Assembly (NCBI RefSeq): GCF_022655595.1 | Contig: NZ_CP093379.1 | Coordinates: 2,988,010-3,052,009 of the forward strand | Reading direction: 5' to 3' | Origin: Ignatzschineria rhizosphaerae | GTDB lineage: Bacteria > Pseudomonadota > Gammaproteobacteria > Cardiobacteriales > Wohlfahrtiimonadaceae | DNA length: 64,000 nt | Shown: piece by piece, positions 30,433-40,078 of the stretch | Position numbering within the stretch: the stretch's first letter is position 1 | Layout of the letters: every line of letters begins with the position of its first letter | Notes under the pieces: generated by a model | Told to the model about the DNA's origin: nothing | Databases searched by the model: none | What the model saw: the letters and a program-made list of their open reading frames with translations, nothing else | Translations under genes and position numbers: made by a program

Positions 30433-31581
30433 TTATCTGTTGAAATGCATAATTCCCATTTGATAGGTTGCGGCGATGTTTCGTGCCATTTTCTGTAAGT
30501 TGTGAGGTGTTTGTTGATAAGCCTCTTCTAGAGACATAGGGCAATCTGTAATGCTAAAAACAGCATCAATACCATATTGATGAGTTTGTTCAGCTCCTTT
30601 TCCTAAGCTGCCGGCAATTGCAATGACGGGTTTTTGATATTTCTTGGCAACTTGTGCTACGCCCATTGGTGTTTTACCAAAACAGGTTTGCTGATCAATT
30701 CGACCTTCACCTGTAATAACGAGGTCTGCATCTTTAATCACCTCTTCAAGCTGAGTCGTTTCTATAACGATCTCAATGCCGGGGCGTAGAGATCCTTTTA
30801 AAAAAGCAAGCCCCGCAGCGCCCATTCCACCTGCAGCTCCGGCGCCTTTAATGTGATCCACTTCTAACCCCATTAAGCTCTCTATTTTATTAGCATAATG
30901 AGCAAGTGCATGATCTAACACCATCACCATTTCTGGGGTTGCCCCTTTTTGCGGGCCAAATATTGCAGAAGCCCCTTTTGAACCTGTTAGTGGGTTATCA
31001 ACATCACAAGCAATATCAAATTGACAAGCGTGGATGCGGGGATCTAAGTTAGAAACATCTATCGTTTCTAAGTGACTTAGGGCTTTACCCCCGAAAGGGA
31101 GTTCTCTGTTATTTTGATCTAAAAATCGTACGCCTAAAGCCTGCATCATTCCAGCACCGCCATCATTTGTTGCACTACCACCAATGCCGAGGATAATATG
31201 CTGAACTTGATGATTTAAAGCATCGAGGATTAACTCACCTGTTCCAAAACTCGTAGTAACGTAAGGATTGCGCTGATTTTGAGGAACAAGTGCTAATCCG
31301 CTCGCTTCAGCCATTTCAATAATAGCGGATTTACCATCGCCTGTAATACCGTAAGTTGCTTCCACTTGTTGTCCTAAAGGACCCACAACAGATTTAGTAA
31401 TATATTGCCCTTTTGTGGCGTCAATGAGGGATGTCACCGTTCCTTCACCACCATCAGCAACGGGAATAAGGGTGTAAATGGCATCAGGGAATATCTCTTG
31501 AAAACCCGCTTGAATAAGTTTTGCAACTTCTAATGCCGTTAAGCTCTCTTTATAAGAATCAGGGGCAATGACAACTTTCAT
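30433..31581 (-). CDS. Glycerate kinase
   Basis: A 382-residue type I glycerate kinase (GarK/GlxK family) that makes 2- or 3-phosphoglycerate from D-glycerate. The family blocks MKVVIAPDSYKESLTA, PVADGGEGTV, LGIGGSATNDGGAGMMQALG and DLVITGEGRID are all present. The start is ATG 31581 (MKVVIAPDS) with TTGGAG at proper spacing; an in-frame ATG at 31605 has no such site. It lies downstream of a GntP-family permease on the same strand, suggesting uptake and phosphorylation of a sugar acid or glycerate. Confidence 0.93.
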   Translation of the reverse strand: MKVVIAPDSYKESLTALEVAKLIQAGFQEIFPDAIYTLIPVADGGEGTVTSLIDATKGQYITKSVVGPLGQQVEATYGITGDGKSAIIEMAEASGLALVPQNQRNPYVTTSFGTGELILDALNHQVQHIILGIGGSATNDGGAGMMQALGVRFLDQNNRELPFGGKALSHLETIDVSNLDPRIHACQFDIACDVDNPLTGSKGASAIFGPQKGATPEMVMVLDHALAHYANKIESLMGLEVDHIKGAGAAGGMGAAGLAFLKGSLRPGIEIVIETTQLEEVIKDADLVITGEGRIDQQTCFGKTPMGVAQVAKKYQKPVIAIAGSLGKGAEQTHQYGIDAVFSITDCPMSLEEAYQQTPHNLQKMARNIAATYQMGIMHFNR

Positions 31582-31599
31582 GAAAACTCCAAGGAATAA

Positions 31600-31679
31600 T
31601 CCCAAGATAATCGCTATTAGAATCTTGGGATAAATGATTAAAAATAAACGGTAACTCTCATGATGGAAATGAGAGTTAC
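31600..31679 (-). other. Two hairpins between the permease and glycerate kinase genes
   Basis: GTAACTCTCAT (31651-31661) pairs perfectly with 31669-31679, and ATCCCAAGA pairs with TCTTGGGAT about 20 bp further along the transcript. On the minus strand the first is followed by a T-rich stretch, so it may act as a partial terminator inside the two-gene operon. Confidence 0.5.
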
Positions 31680-31700
31680 GTTGGTGAAGCTTTGGTTATC

Positions 31701-33038
31701 TTATAAAATAAATAAGCTAGTAACCCAGATACAAATAAACATTACTACGCCCATTACAAAGGTTGATGTTGTAAATACTCTTAATGATTGATCTACTTCG
31801 ATATCTGAGAATTTAGTGACAACCCAAAAGTAGGAATCATTAGCATGAGAGACAACAGCAGAGCCGGCACCAAGAGCTAATACTGTAAATACTCGTCCCA
31901 TTTCTGAATCAAGGCCAAGATGCGTTAAGATTGGTGTGACAATTCCGGCAGTAGTTAAGGCAGCTACCGTGGATGAGCCTTGTGCAGTTTTTAAAAGAGC
32001 TGCAAGAATAAAAGGGACAAGAAGACTGACAGAGGCGCCGCTTAATAGCTCTCCAAGAGCGCCGCCAACGCCGGTCTCACGAATGATAGAGCCAAACATT
32101 CCACCACTCGCTGTGATAATTAATATTGGGCCTGCTTTTCCAATAGCTTCTTCAATCACCTCAGATAAGCTTTCTTTTCCCTTTTTCTTAAAGAGAGTCA
32201 GTCCAATAATAGCACCGATTAAAAGGGCAATCACGGGATTACCTAGGAAATGAATAATCTCGGCAACACTGCCAGTTTTAAGGCCTAAAGCGCTAAATAA
32301 GGTAGAGATGGAGATGAGAAGTAACGGCAATAAAATGGGAAGTAGCGATGCTTTAAAGGAGGGGAGTTTTGTAAGATCTTCAGAGACTATTGTGGTTTCT
32401 TCCTTGGCTGGTTCGAAGTTTTGACCTTTGCTCATTAAAGTTGCCCAGAAGTAGGCAGCAATTGCTCCAGGAATAGCAAACAAAATGCCAAAAACGACAA
32501 GATAGCCAATATTCGCATCTAATTCGACAGCAGCCCCTAATGCGCCGGGATGCGTTGGGATTAAACAGTGCGCCGCATAAAGAGAACAACCTAGAATTGC
32601 AGCCATTAAGGGCATTGCTGTTTTAGATTGCGCACTAAAGTTCTTTGCAATCCCACTTAAGATAATAAATCCCGTATCACAAAAAATAGTCAATCCTGGG
32701 ATAAATCCCGTTAAAGCAGTTGCCTGTTTTGCTCTACGCTTGCCGGTGAAATTTAAGATATGGGAAGCGATACTTCGAACGGCACCACTTTTTTCCATGC
32801 AAATCGCAATGACGGTTCCAAAAATAATCACAAAGGCAATGCCGCCCATGGTATTACCGAAGCTGACTTTTAATAAGTCAATTACTTTGGGCATAGGGAT
32901 GGTTAAAAGCGCTAGGACAAAACTAACGCTAAATAAGGAAGCAAAAACGTTAAATTTCCAGCGTGAGGTTAATAAGATAATCGCTAAAATACTTGCGATA
33001 ACGAAAAATGCATTTAGTAACATTGAGCTATCATCCAT
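31701..33038 (-). CDS. GntP-family permease
   Basis: A 445-residue proton symporter of the gluconate (GntP) family with 12 or more hydrophobic segments. Recognisable are the CDTGFIILS motif, the central GGMFGSIIRETGVGG loop and the AQGSSTVAALTTAGI segment. Family members carry gluconate, fructuronate or related hydroxy acids. Pairing with glycerate kinase suggests D-glycerate or a related acid, by inference. Confidence 0.88.
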   Translation of the reverse strand: MDDSSMLLNAFFVIASILAIILLTSRWKFNVFASLFSVSFVLALLTIPMPKVIDLLKVSFGNTMGGIAFVIIFGTVIAICMEKSGAVRSIASHILNFTGKRRAKQATALTGFIPGLTIFCDTGFIILSGIAKNFSAQSKTAMPLMAAILGCSLYAAHCLIPTHPGALGAAVELDANIGYLVVFGILFAIPGAIAAYFWATLMSKGQNFEPAKEETTIVSEDLTKLPSFKASLLPILLPLLLISISTLFSALGLKTGSVAEIIHFLGNPVIALLIGAIIGLTLFKKKGKESLSEVIEEAIGKAGPILIITASGGMFGSIIRETGVGGALGELLSGASVSLLVPFILAALLKTAQGSSTVAALTTAGIVTPILTHLGLDSEMGRVFTVLALGAGSAVVSHANDSYFWVVTKFSDIEVDQSLRVFTTSTFVMGVVMFICIWVTSLFIL

Positions 33039-33360
33039 ACAATATTCCTTTCGATATTCTCTTAGTTAGAGAAGCGTTAATAGCATAAAGATAAGTTTTT
33101 GAGTCAATCTGGTAAAGATTGTGAGCTATTTTAGAATACTGTGAAAGTGATAATATAGCGATGTTTCTTAAGAGATTAAATTGATTTCTTATCCCTAATT
33201 TTAGTCGTATCAAAGTATTTTGAATATACCTTAATGTTATTAAAGGGAGATCTATATCGGATGATTTGTTGTTTAAGAAACAAGAGATAAGATTAGATGT
33301 GAAAACCTCTAAATAGTTTCAAATTTTAAGTTCAATTATCTTTGAGATTATTTGTACGTG

Positions 33361-33627
33361 AATGCCGGTGATATTAATGCATTAGTTGGCGAAGGTGCGC
33401 TTCTCTATGAGCCAATCGTGTATGAAAGCTTCTTACCAACAAGTGCCGCCGGAATCTTTCAGTCAAATCTTAGATAAGGTGGGCAAGCAGAATACGAAGT
33501 AGATCCAAATCAAACACAAATTTGAAGAAGAGCTATGTGTAAAAGTCTTAAATGAATTAAAACTCTACGGTGTGAAAGATCAGCAAGAACGTTAGCACAA
33601 GTAAAAGAAGCTTTGAAGATTGGGTAA
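33361..33627 (+). pseudogene. Decayed 3' fragment of an hglS-type gene
   Basis: Translates in pieces to the last 86 or so residues of the intact gene at 28923-30314. The readable opening is INALVGEGALLYEPIVYE, followed by SAAGIFQSNL, a stop where the intact gene has GE, then GGQAEYEVDPNQ, then frameshifts. Nucleotide similarity to the region around 30055-30314 is high throughout. The 5' end of the gene is missing. This is a remnant of a paralogue, not expressed as a protein. Confidence 0.88.
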
Positions 33628-33679
33628 AATAATCTAAAAGAAGCATCGCTTTTATATGATCATAAGAGCGATAAGGATA

Positions 33680-33694
33680 TATTAATAATGGAAT
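33680..33694. repeat. 15-bp direct repeat, left copy
   Basis: TATTAATAATGGAAT, repeated exactly at 35118-35132. The pair encloses only the AAA ATPase gene. Confidence 0.7.
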
Positions 33695-33722
33695 CCTAGT
33701 TCAGTTTATGGACTAGAATTTT

Positions 33723-35069
33723 TTATGAATTTGATGTTAGATTTTCTAAGAGCTCAATAGAAGTTCTTAAATCTTGTTCTGTAAATGTATTTCCTGAGTC
33801 AGGATGATGTATTGCATTTCTAATATAAGTAGTGAGAGAGTGATAATGAGTAGTATTGTGTCTTGAGGGTCTTTGATGAACAGCAGAAACATACATACTA
33901 TGACTCTCTACATACTCATCACAAGCTTTTATAGTATTTATTTGATTATCAGCTTGGAGTTTTCCAAAAAGTTCTATGTGGTAGTCAATTGTAGGTAAAT
34001 CAAATGTTTTGTAGTTAATCTCCGCGGCAGTAGCTACTGGTGAAATCGATGAGTTGTTTATAAAGGATGTTAAAAGCCCTTGAGATCTTTTCAATGTAAT
34101 TATTGCTGTTTCATTATCTTGTAATGCTGCTTGGACAACATGATCAGAGTGTGTTGCAAAAAATAGCTGGGCTATTTGTTGTTCATCTGATGTAAATAGT
34201 TCTTTATAATAAGTTAAAATTTTCTTTTGCCATTTTGGATGCATACTTAATTCCGGCTCATCTATTAAGATCGTAGCGCCATGTAGAATTTGACTGTTTT
34301 TTAATAAGTAACTACCTCGAAATACGACTTGTTTTTCTCCTGTGCTCAAGTTGTCAATAGAAATTTGATTGCTGTGTTTTTTGAAAAGAATAACTTTTTC
34401 ATTATCTCTATTTATAACTTTACTAAATTGAAGTTCTTCAAAAAAATTGTTAAATGCATTTTTAAAACGATAAAGCTTAGAAGTCGTTTGAAAATCATTT
34501 ATGGAGACAGGCGTTTCTCCTTTTTCAGCACATTCCTCATGTATGGTCTTAAATTCTTCAGCATCTTGGGAGGATATATCTACGATTAATTGTTTTAAAG
34601 AAGTGAAGTTATCATCGCTATCAATAGCGTATTTATTTACATCTAACAGACTGGTAGACGTTGAAGTGATACGCTCAGTTTTGTAGTCAGCTCTTGCTTT
34701 TGAGTAGATACACCCATAGTGACGGGGGTCTTGATCAATCGTTTCCTCACGAATGAATATTGGATAACTATTGAGTATTTCTTCATTTTTCTTTATGTCA
34801 AAATAATTATTGTTATATTCTGGGTTTTCTTGATTTTCTGGGGCGACAACTCTTAGTATTTGAGAGTCCACAATGTATTCTATATATTCAAAATGGCTAA
34901 ATTCTTGTGAGTTTAGAAAAGAGCTTAAATGTTCTAATATTGTAGATTTTCCTGTGCCATTTTCACCAGCCAGAATTATTGTTTTATATGCGGAGTCACC
35001 ATTTGATAGATCTAAAAGTAAATCTCCTAGAATCGGGTGATTATTCCATTTTATTTTTCTTAGTAACAT
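33723..35069 (-). CDS. AAA/ABC-type ATPase, possible HEPN C terminus
   Basis: A 448-residue ATPase of the SMC/ABC-like class common in phage defence. Walker A is GENGTGKST near residue 34, the signature STGEKQVVFRG, Walker B ATILIDEPELSMHP, and the switch His FFATHSDHVV. The C terminus carries RNAIHH (Arg417 to His422), which fits the Rx4H HEPN ribonuclease motif with Asn after Arg. No partner gene (HNH nuclease, TOPRIM) is adjacent. It starts at ATG 35069. AT-rich, like the host. It sits between exact 15-bp repeats and next to the GMT island. Role in defence is inferred. Confidence 0.75.
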   Translation of the reverse strand: MLLRKIKWNNHPILGDLLLDLSNGDSAYKTIILAGENGTGKSTILEHLSSFLNSQEFSHFEYIEYIVDSQILRVVAPENQENPEYNNNYFDIKKNEEILNSYPIFIREETIDQDPRHYGCIYSKARADYKTERITSTSTSLLDVNKYAIDSDDNFTSLKQLIVDISSQDAEEFKTIHEECAEKGETPVSINDFQTTSKLYRFKNAFNNFFEELQFSKVINRDNEKVILFKKHSNQISIDNLSTGEKQVVFRGSYLLKNSQILHGATILIDEPELSMHPKWQKKILTYYKELFTSDEQQIAQLFFATHSDHVVQAALQDNETAIITLKRSQGLLTSFINNSSISPVATAAEINYKTFDLPTIDYHIELFGKLQADNQINTIKACDEYVESHSMYVSAVHQRPSRHNTTHYHSLTTYIRNAIHHPDSGNTFTEQDLRTSIELLENLTSNS

Positions 35070-35117
35070 ATTAACATTTCACTTATAAATTTTTTATTAA
35101 AAATAATATCTTATTTG

Positions 35118-35132
35118 TATTAATAATGGAAT
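35118..35132. repeat. 15-bp direct repeat, right copy
   Basis: Exact copy of 33680-33694. Its last base touches the left terminal repeat of the GMT island. Confidence 0.7.
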
Positions 35133-35161
35133 TAAAAAGCCCGCTTAGCTTATATATAGTA
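35132..35161 (+). repeat. Left terminal inverted repeat of the island
   Basis: TTAAAAAGCCC (35132-35142), a 10-bp spacer, then TATATAGTA (35153-35161). Both blocks recur in inverse orientation at 48356-48384 with a 9-bp spacer. Confidence 0.7.
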
Positions 35162-35186
35162 CCTTGAACTATGTATATTGTGTATT

Positions 35187-35212
35187 AAGGCAGAGAAATC
35201 TGCCTTTTTATT
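35187..35212 (+). terminator. Terminator at the island's left end
   Basis: AAGGCAGA pairs with TCTGCCTT across GAAA, followed by TTTTATT. It would shield gmtY from outside transcription. Confidence 0.7.
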
Positions 35213-35274
35213 TGACAACAAAAACTTTAGCATTGTAGTGTATTGTATGTTTAATGTGTATAAAGGAATGAACC

Positions 35275-36732
35275 TTGTCATCGGTTAAAGTCAAAGCAAC
35301 TATCGTAGAAGATAATACTGGCATTAAAAGTCAGCTCCCCATCTTGATCACCGAACAAGGTGAAGTTGGTTCAGTTACCGATTACTTGCTAAAGATGGAA
35401 GCTGATGGTGCTAGTAATGCTTTAATGAATGGTTTTATACAAGCCACTTCTTTGCTCTTGGATTACATGGAAGCCAACAAAGGATTATTTGAAGATCCTA
35501 AAATGCTATTCCAAACCTTTGCTAAGCGTCTTTACACAGGCACCATCGGTGAAGATGGTTTAGATCCCTCTGGCTTGTACTGGGTGCCAAGCTCAACTGA
35601 TAACGTCAATAAACATATTCATCGATTAACGGCATTTACTGATTGGCTGGCTAACAAGCATGGCGCAGAGCCAATGAACCCTTTGCGAGATGCCACACCT
35701 CATGAGCAACGCCTTAATTACGCTGCTTGGTATCGAAAAAACCAAAATGACTTCCTTGGACATATTGAAGATAAAACTGTTAACAAAACCATCCGTAAAG
35801 CTCGCACAATGAAAGGACGCACTCCATTGACGAAAGCCGAAGACGATGCTTTAGCATTCCCAGATAAGCATTGGGAATCATTCTATAAAGATGGTATTGG
35901 CGGAGCAAAAGATCCACGAGTTGCGCTGAGAGATAAGCTTATGCTGCTCTTGATGCACGGTGGCGGTTTGCGTGAAAGTGAAGCTATTATGCTGTGGGTG
36001 ACTGATGTACTTGAAGATCCGTATGACCCTGAAAAAGCGATAGTTCGAATTTACAACGAAGTCGATGGTAAAGCACCCGAAGGTTGGCGTAGTCGCTCAG
36101 GCACAAAAACCAGAGAAGCCTATTTACAAGAAAAATACGCTCGTATACCACGCAAACGAATGAAAGGCACGGCATACGTTGGCTGGAAAACAAGAGTTGT
36201 AGACCATCGAGATAACTACATACAAGTTCAGTGGTTTCCAGCGGATTATGGCAAGGTTTTTATGTCACTGTGGAAGAGCTACCTAAAATATCGAGCCAGT
36301 ATTGACTGCCATCACCCCTATGCGTTCATTTCATTCCATCACAGCGCCCTTGGAAACCCATACACTTTGAATGCGTTTCACCAAAGCTATGCGGCGGGAT
36401 TAAGGCGCATTGGCTTAGAGCCAAACAAATCGGAAGGGTTAGGCCCGCACGGTCATCGTCATAGCTATGGCAGACGTTTAGAGCGTTCAGGACTTAACCC
36501 GTTGGTGATACGACGATGTATGCACCATAAATCACTGGAGTCTCAAGTTCCCTACACAGGTAAAGGGCAGCAGGAAATCTCCGATGAACTCAACAAGGCC
36601 ACGCTACAACTGGCAAATCCTGAGTCCAAAGTCAAAGCGCTCGACTGGAAAGAGTTGGTCGAGCATGGTTTTGACGACATTGACCCGCAAGGGTATTTCA
36701 CAGGTAAGCACCCCAAATTGCGAGGTAAATAA
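35275..36732 (+). CDS. gmtY: Gamma-mobile-trio recombinase GmtY
   Basis: A 485-residue tyrosine recombinase, the first protein of the trio that defines GMT islands. Catalytic residues are readable: Arg233 (GLRESEA), His392-x-x-Arg395 (HGHRHSYG), His418 (MHHKSLES) and the nucleophile Tyr427 (VPYTGKG) nine residues later. An N-terminal SAM-like core-binding region (residues 45-130) precedes the catalytic domain. The start is TTG 35275 with AAAGGA upstream; no ATG fits better. gmtZ overlaps by one base (TAATG), so the genes are translationally coupled. Being next to the left terminal repeat fits a role in excision and integration. Confidence 0.87.
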   Translation: MSSVKVKATIVEDNTGIKSQLPILITEQGEVGSVTDYLLKMEADGASNALMNGFIQATSLLLDYMEANKGLFEDPKMLFQTFAKRLYTGTIGEDGLDPSGLYWVPSSTDNVNKHIHRLTAFTDWLANKHGAEPMNPLRDATPHEQRLNYAAWYRKNQNDFLGHIEDKTVNKTIRKARTMKGRTPLTKAEDDALAFPDKHWESFYKDGIGGAKDPRVALRDKLMLLLMHGGGLRESEAIMLWVTDVLEDPYDPEKAIVRIYNEVDGKAPEGWRSRSGTKTREAYLQEKYARIPRKRMKGTAYVGWKTRVVDHRDNYIQVQWFPADYGKVFMSLWKSYLKYRASIDCHHPYAFISFHHSALGNPYTLNAFHQSYAAGLRRIGLEPNKSEGLGPHGHRHSYGRRLERSGLNPLVIRRCMHHKSLESQVPYTGKGQQEISDELNKATLQLANPESKVKALDWKELVEHGFDDIDPQGYFTGKHPKLRGK

Positions 36733-39401
36733 TGGCTAGAACTAAAGGCAGAAAAAATGACGGACGTGCATCGGACTTAACGTTTAAATGGATGCTCACC
36801 ACCCTTGGCCCTGAGTGGCAGCAATGGCAGGAATTAGCCGCTGAGTGGATGGCGATTCAACATGCGGCAATTGACCACAAGCGTAAAGCGTTGGGCCGTT
36901 TTTTTGAGTCCTACCTGGTAGAGTACGCTCCCTATGTAACTGATATTGGTCTGTTTTTCAAGGGTTACAATGGCCATATCTGCTCCACTGAAGAGCTAGA
37001 AGCTACTGTGAGAAAAACTGTTAACGACCCCGCGGAAGTATCAAAATCTATCAACTACTCCTGTGACTTCATTAATTACGTCATTGAACATCATCTATCT
37101 GAAGAAGATGATAGCGGCAACTTAATACCACTGGTTCGCAATCCGCTGAGCAAAATTAAGAGGCAAGACTCACACACTGAAACCGTACGTAACCCACTTC
37201 CGTATCGTTACATCCAAGACCTGCGCCAAATTCTGTGTCCATTGCCAGATAAAGCGGAACTGACGGTGATTGAGCAAAACCTACCACAAGGCGAGTCGTT
37301 ACTGCCTAGCTATCACTACCGCCATTTCAAGCATTGGGCATGGGCACAAGAGCAGTCAGGGCAAGGCAAAGCAGGTCAAAGTGGCGACTGGTTCGAGGTC
37401 GAGCCTGACTTGATTGATAAAACCGACCCCGATTGCGTGTGGCGCACCAAAGAAGTGACTAGAAATGGTAAAAGAATCACCCTCCACCAAATCTGGTCAC
37501 CTGTCAGAGCGATGGTCATTTTCATGAAATTGCATCTGCCGCTGCGCACCTATCAGGTGTCCATGTTAGACAGCGGTGAAGCGGATACGTGGCGCTATGA
37601 GCAAGGTCAGTGGAAGCTCAATGACAAGCATGACTTTGCGCTCGGTAGCGAAAAGCGTCCTTTTGGCAAAGGCATCTTTCGCCGTATCCATGACACCATG
37701 ACAGGGCAATATTCCACAGGCTTGTATATCAACACCAACAAAACCGCCGACCAGAATAAAGATGAACTAGAACGCGGCTACATCATCCCTTGGCAGAATG
37801 AGGAAGTATTATATTGGCTGGAAAAACTGCGTAACTGGCAAGAGAAATACAACCCAATAGCTAACCCTACCGACTGTGCTGCATTGCTTTACAAGCACAT
37901 TGGGACGAGAAAATCAGACAAGCAGTTAGAGAGCATGGGTGAAATCGCCTTTCTCTTTCGGGATGCGTCAGCGAAAGGAGATGACAAATACAAACCATCT
38001 TATGGGGGAGTGGCTCTGGCACCTCTTTGGTATCAACTCTTGCTAACACTGGAAAACGAGCTTGCTGAGCAAGGTAATACGCTTGATAATGGAGAGCGAC
38101 TTAAACTGGTTGTGGATTACCCAGAAGACACTCCAGAAAATGCTAAGGTTGCCACAAATTTCCCCCTGCACAGCTTGCGTGTATCGCTGATAACTGCCTA
38201 CACGATGGATACCCAATTGCCACTACCTGCCATATCCAAACTACTGGCAGGGCACTCACGTATCCTAATGACCATCTACTACAACAAAATCACCCCGTCC
38301 GTGATGGCGGAAAAAATGAGTGAAGCCGAATGGGAGCTTGAGGGTAAAGCCAAGCAGTCAGTGCGCAACTTCCTCAAAGATGCCTCACTAGCGCAAATTC
38401 AATGCAAAATGGTCTACCACAAAGAAGACAGTATTCAGGCAGCACTGGTTAACCGTAATCCCATCGGCTGGGAGGAGCGTTCAGCTGGCTTATGTTTGGT
38501 CGGAGGCAACACCGTCAAATCGGATGAAGTCAGTACGCTGGGCGGGTGCTGGAACGGTGGTGAGTTGATTAGAGATTCAAGTATTCCCGTTAATCGCATC
38601 TATGACAGCGTACCGCATGGCCCTGAAAACTGCATTCGTTGCCGTTGGTTTATTACTGAGGCGCGATACCTGCCAGCGCTTAATGCTCAGTTTAATCAAC
38701 TCAGTTACAAGGCGCACCAAGCGGCTAACCTATCGGTTGAAATCGAAGGTGAGCTAGAAGTACTCAAAGACGAGCAGTTCTTCTGTGAAGAGCAAGGTGC
38801 GCCTTTTACCAAACATAATGACATGCAGGTTCTACAGCGCCGCTATGAAAGGCAACAAGTAGAGGCCGATGAATACACCAAAGACTGGATAGCGTGCTTC
38901 GAGCTAATCAGCAAAATCATTCGTGTCGAAGAAGCCAGAAATGAGGACGACACCAAAGATAAACTGATTGCGGTTGGCTCTGAGCAAGATGTCAGCCATG
39001 CCTTGAAGTTTATCGAAACCGACTCAGAGTTGCTGCACTTATCGCTGCTTTGTGATGACGCGGAGTTTTACCCTGATTTACAGGACGAACTGCGTAAAAC
39101 CCCTGTTATTCAAAAGCGCTCGATGCAACTCAGTCGAGTACTGATGAAAAAAGGCTTTGAGCCAATTTTCATGGAAATGGACGACAAACAACAACTCATT
39201 GCCGCCAATGCCATGCTGCGCCAAATGGCAAAAATCGCCGACCCTGACGACAAACTTGAAGGCTACCGCAAAGTGGCGAGCTACATCGAAGCGGGTGAAT
39301 ACCTGTCTAATCACAAGCTATTTAACGCTGGCATGAATGCACTGTCGGATAAGTCCTTGCGCTTAGAAAATCTCACCCAACCTGCGCTCTTGGAGGGTTA
39401 A
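36732..39401 (+). CDS. gmtZ: Gamma-mobile-trio integrase GmtZ
   Basis: An 889-residue protein, second of the trio. It also looks like a tyrosine recombinase: candidate Arg393 (HIGTRKSDKQ), His480-x-x-Arg483 (LHSLRVSL), His508 (LAGHSRIL) and Tyr517 nine residues on. The C-terminal third adds a cysteine cluster (GGCWNGG, CIRCRWF) that may bind zinc, and a long charged helical or coiled-coil stretch from about 660 to 780. One-base overlaps link it to gmtY and gmtX. Two different tyrosine recombinases in one operon is characteristic of GMT elements and probably both act in transposition. Confidence 0.85.
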   Translation: MARTKGRKNDGRASDLTFKWMLTTLGPEWQQWQELAAEWMAIQHAAIDHKRKALGRFFESYLVEYAPYVTDIGLFFKGYNGHICSTEELEATVRKTVNDPAEVSKSINYSCDFINYVIEHHLSEEDDSGNLIPLVRNPLSKIKRQDSHTETVRNPLPYRYIQDLRQILCPLPDKAELTVIEQNLPQGESLLPSYHYRHFKHWAWAQEQSGQGKAGQSGDWFEVEPDLIDKTDPDCVWRTKEVTRNGKRITLHQIWSPVRAMVIFMKLHLPLRTYQVSMLDSGEADTWRYEQGQWKLNDKHDFALGSEKRPFGKGIFRRIHDTMTGQYSTGLYINTNKTADQNKDELERGYIIPWQNEEVLYWLEKLRNWQEKYNPIANPTDCAALLYKHIGTRKSDKQLESMGEIAFLFRDASAKGDDKYKPSYGGVALAPLWYQLLLTLENELAEQGNTLDNGERLKLVVDYPEDTPENAKVATNFPLHSLRVSLITAYTMDTQLPLPAISKLLAGHSRILMTIYYNKITPSVMAEKMSEAEWELEGKAKQSVRNFLKDASLAQIQCKMVYHKEDSIQAALVNRNPIGWEERSAGLCLVGGNTVKSDEVSTLGGCWNGGELIRDSSIPVNRIYDSVPHGPENCIRCRWFITEARYLPALNAQFNQLSYKAHQAANLSVEIEGELEVLKDEQFFCEEQGAPFTKHNDMQVLQRRYERQQVEADEYTKDWIACFELISKIIRVEEARNEDDTKDKLIAVGSEQDVSHALKFIETDSELLHLSLLCDDAEFYPDLQDELRKTPVIQKRSMQLSRVLMKKGFEPIFMEMDDKQQLIAANAMLRQMAKIADPDDKLEGYRKVASYIEAGEYLSNHKLFNAGMNALSDKSLRLENLTQPALLEG

Positions 39402-40078
39402 TGGACATTAATATTGATATCATCTTGGCTGACTTGAAAGACGACAAAGTGCCAAGAACCCAAAAAAACCTAGATAAGCTTAACGACATCCTGAAAGCCT
39501 ATGTAGAATCGGGGCAGCGTGATTTCTCCATTACACAAATGGGGCGAGTATCAGCAGCAGAGGGTGGCCCAGGTTACGAAGCGTTACGAGCAACCAAAAA
39601 CAAGCACTACCGCACCTTGATTGAAGCATGGGCAGCAAAGTGCAAAACAACCACCAAAAAGCCGTTATCGCCAACCTCACGCTCTAAGTCTGTTCCACAG
39701 GATAATAAACTGCTTGAGCGTATTCCAGACACTGCGGTACGGGCTTTGTTTGGTCAGATTATTGCCGAGCGCAACCGTTATCGCAAAGAGGTTAATCTGC
39801 TAAAACAGCACGCGAATATTACCATTGATAAGCGTCCTGTACGTCAGTTTGATGCAAGCGCAGAGCCGAGTGTTGAAGTCTTGCCTTCACTATCTGGCAT
39901 CTTGACCGAATCCGAGAAGAAAGCCTTAGCCTACGCTATCTCTGACGAATGTATGGAAAAACATAACTGGCAAACCACACAAGCTGGCCAAGTAAAAGAC
40001 ATGGAATACAACATAGAAATATTCCCTAGAGGCTTTGCGACAGGTCTACGCAAGTTGTTAGGTGAGGTAGATGATTAA
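39401..40078 (+). CDS. gmtX: Gamma-mobile-trio protein GmtX
   Basis: A 225-residue cytoplasmic protein, third of the trio. No enzymatic motif is visible. The N terminus (about 1-80) looks like a small helical DNA-binding fold, with a Ser/Thr/Lys-rich linker around residues 85-105 and a mostly helical C terminus. It overlaps gmtZ and the next gene by one base each (TAATG), so its level is tied to the recombinases. Identification rests on size and position in the trio. Function is unknown. Confidence 0.78.
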   Translation: MDINIDIILADLKDDKVPRTQKNLDKLNDILKAYVESGQRDFSITQMGRVSAAEGGPGYEALRATKNKHYRTLIEAWAAKCKTTTKKPLSPTSRSKSVPQDNKLLERIPDTAVRALFGQIIAERNRYRKEVNLLKQHANITIDKRPVRQFDASAEPSVEVLPSLSGILTESEKKALAYAISDECMEKHNWQTTQAGQVKDMEYNIEIFPRGFATGLRKLLGEVDD

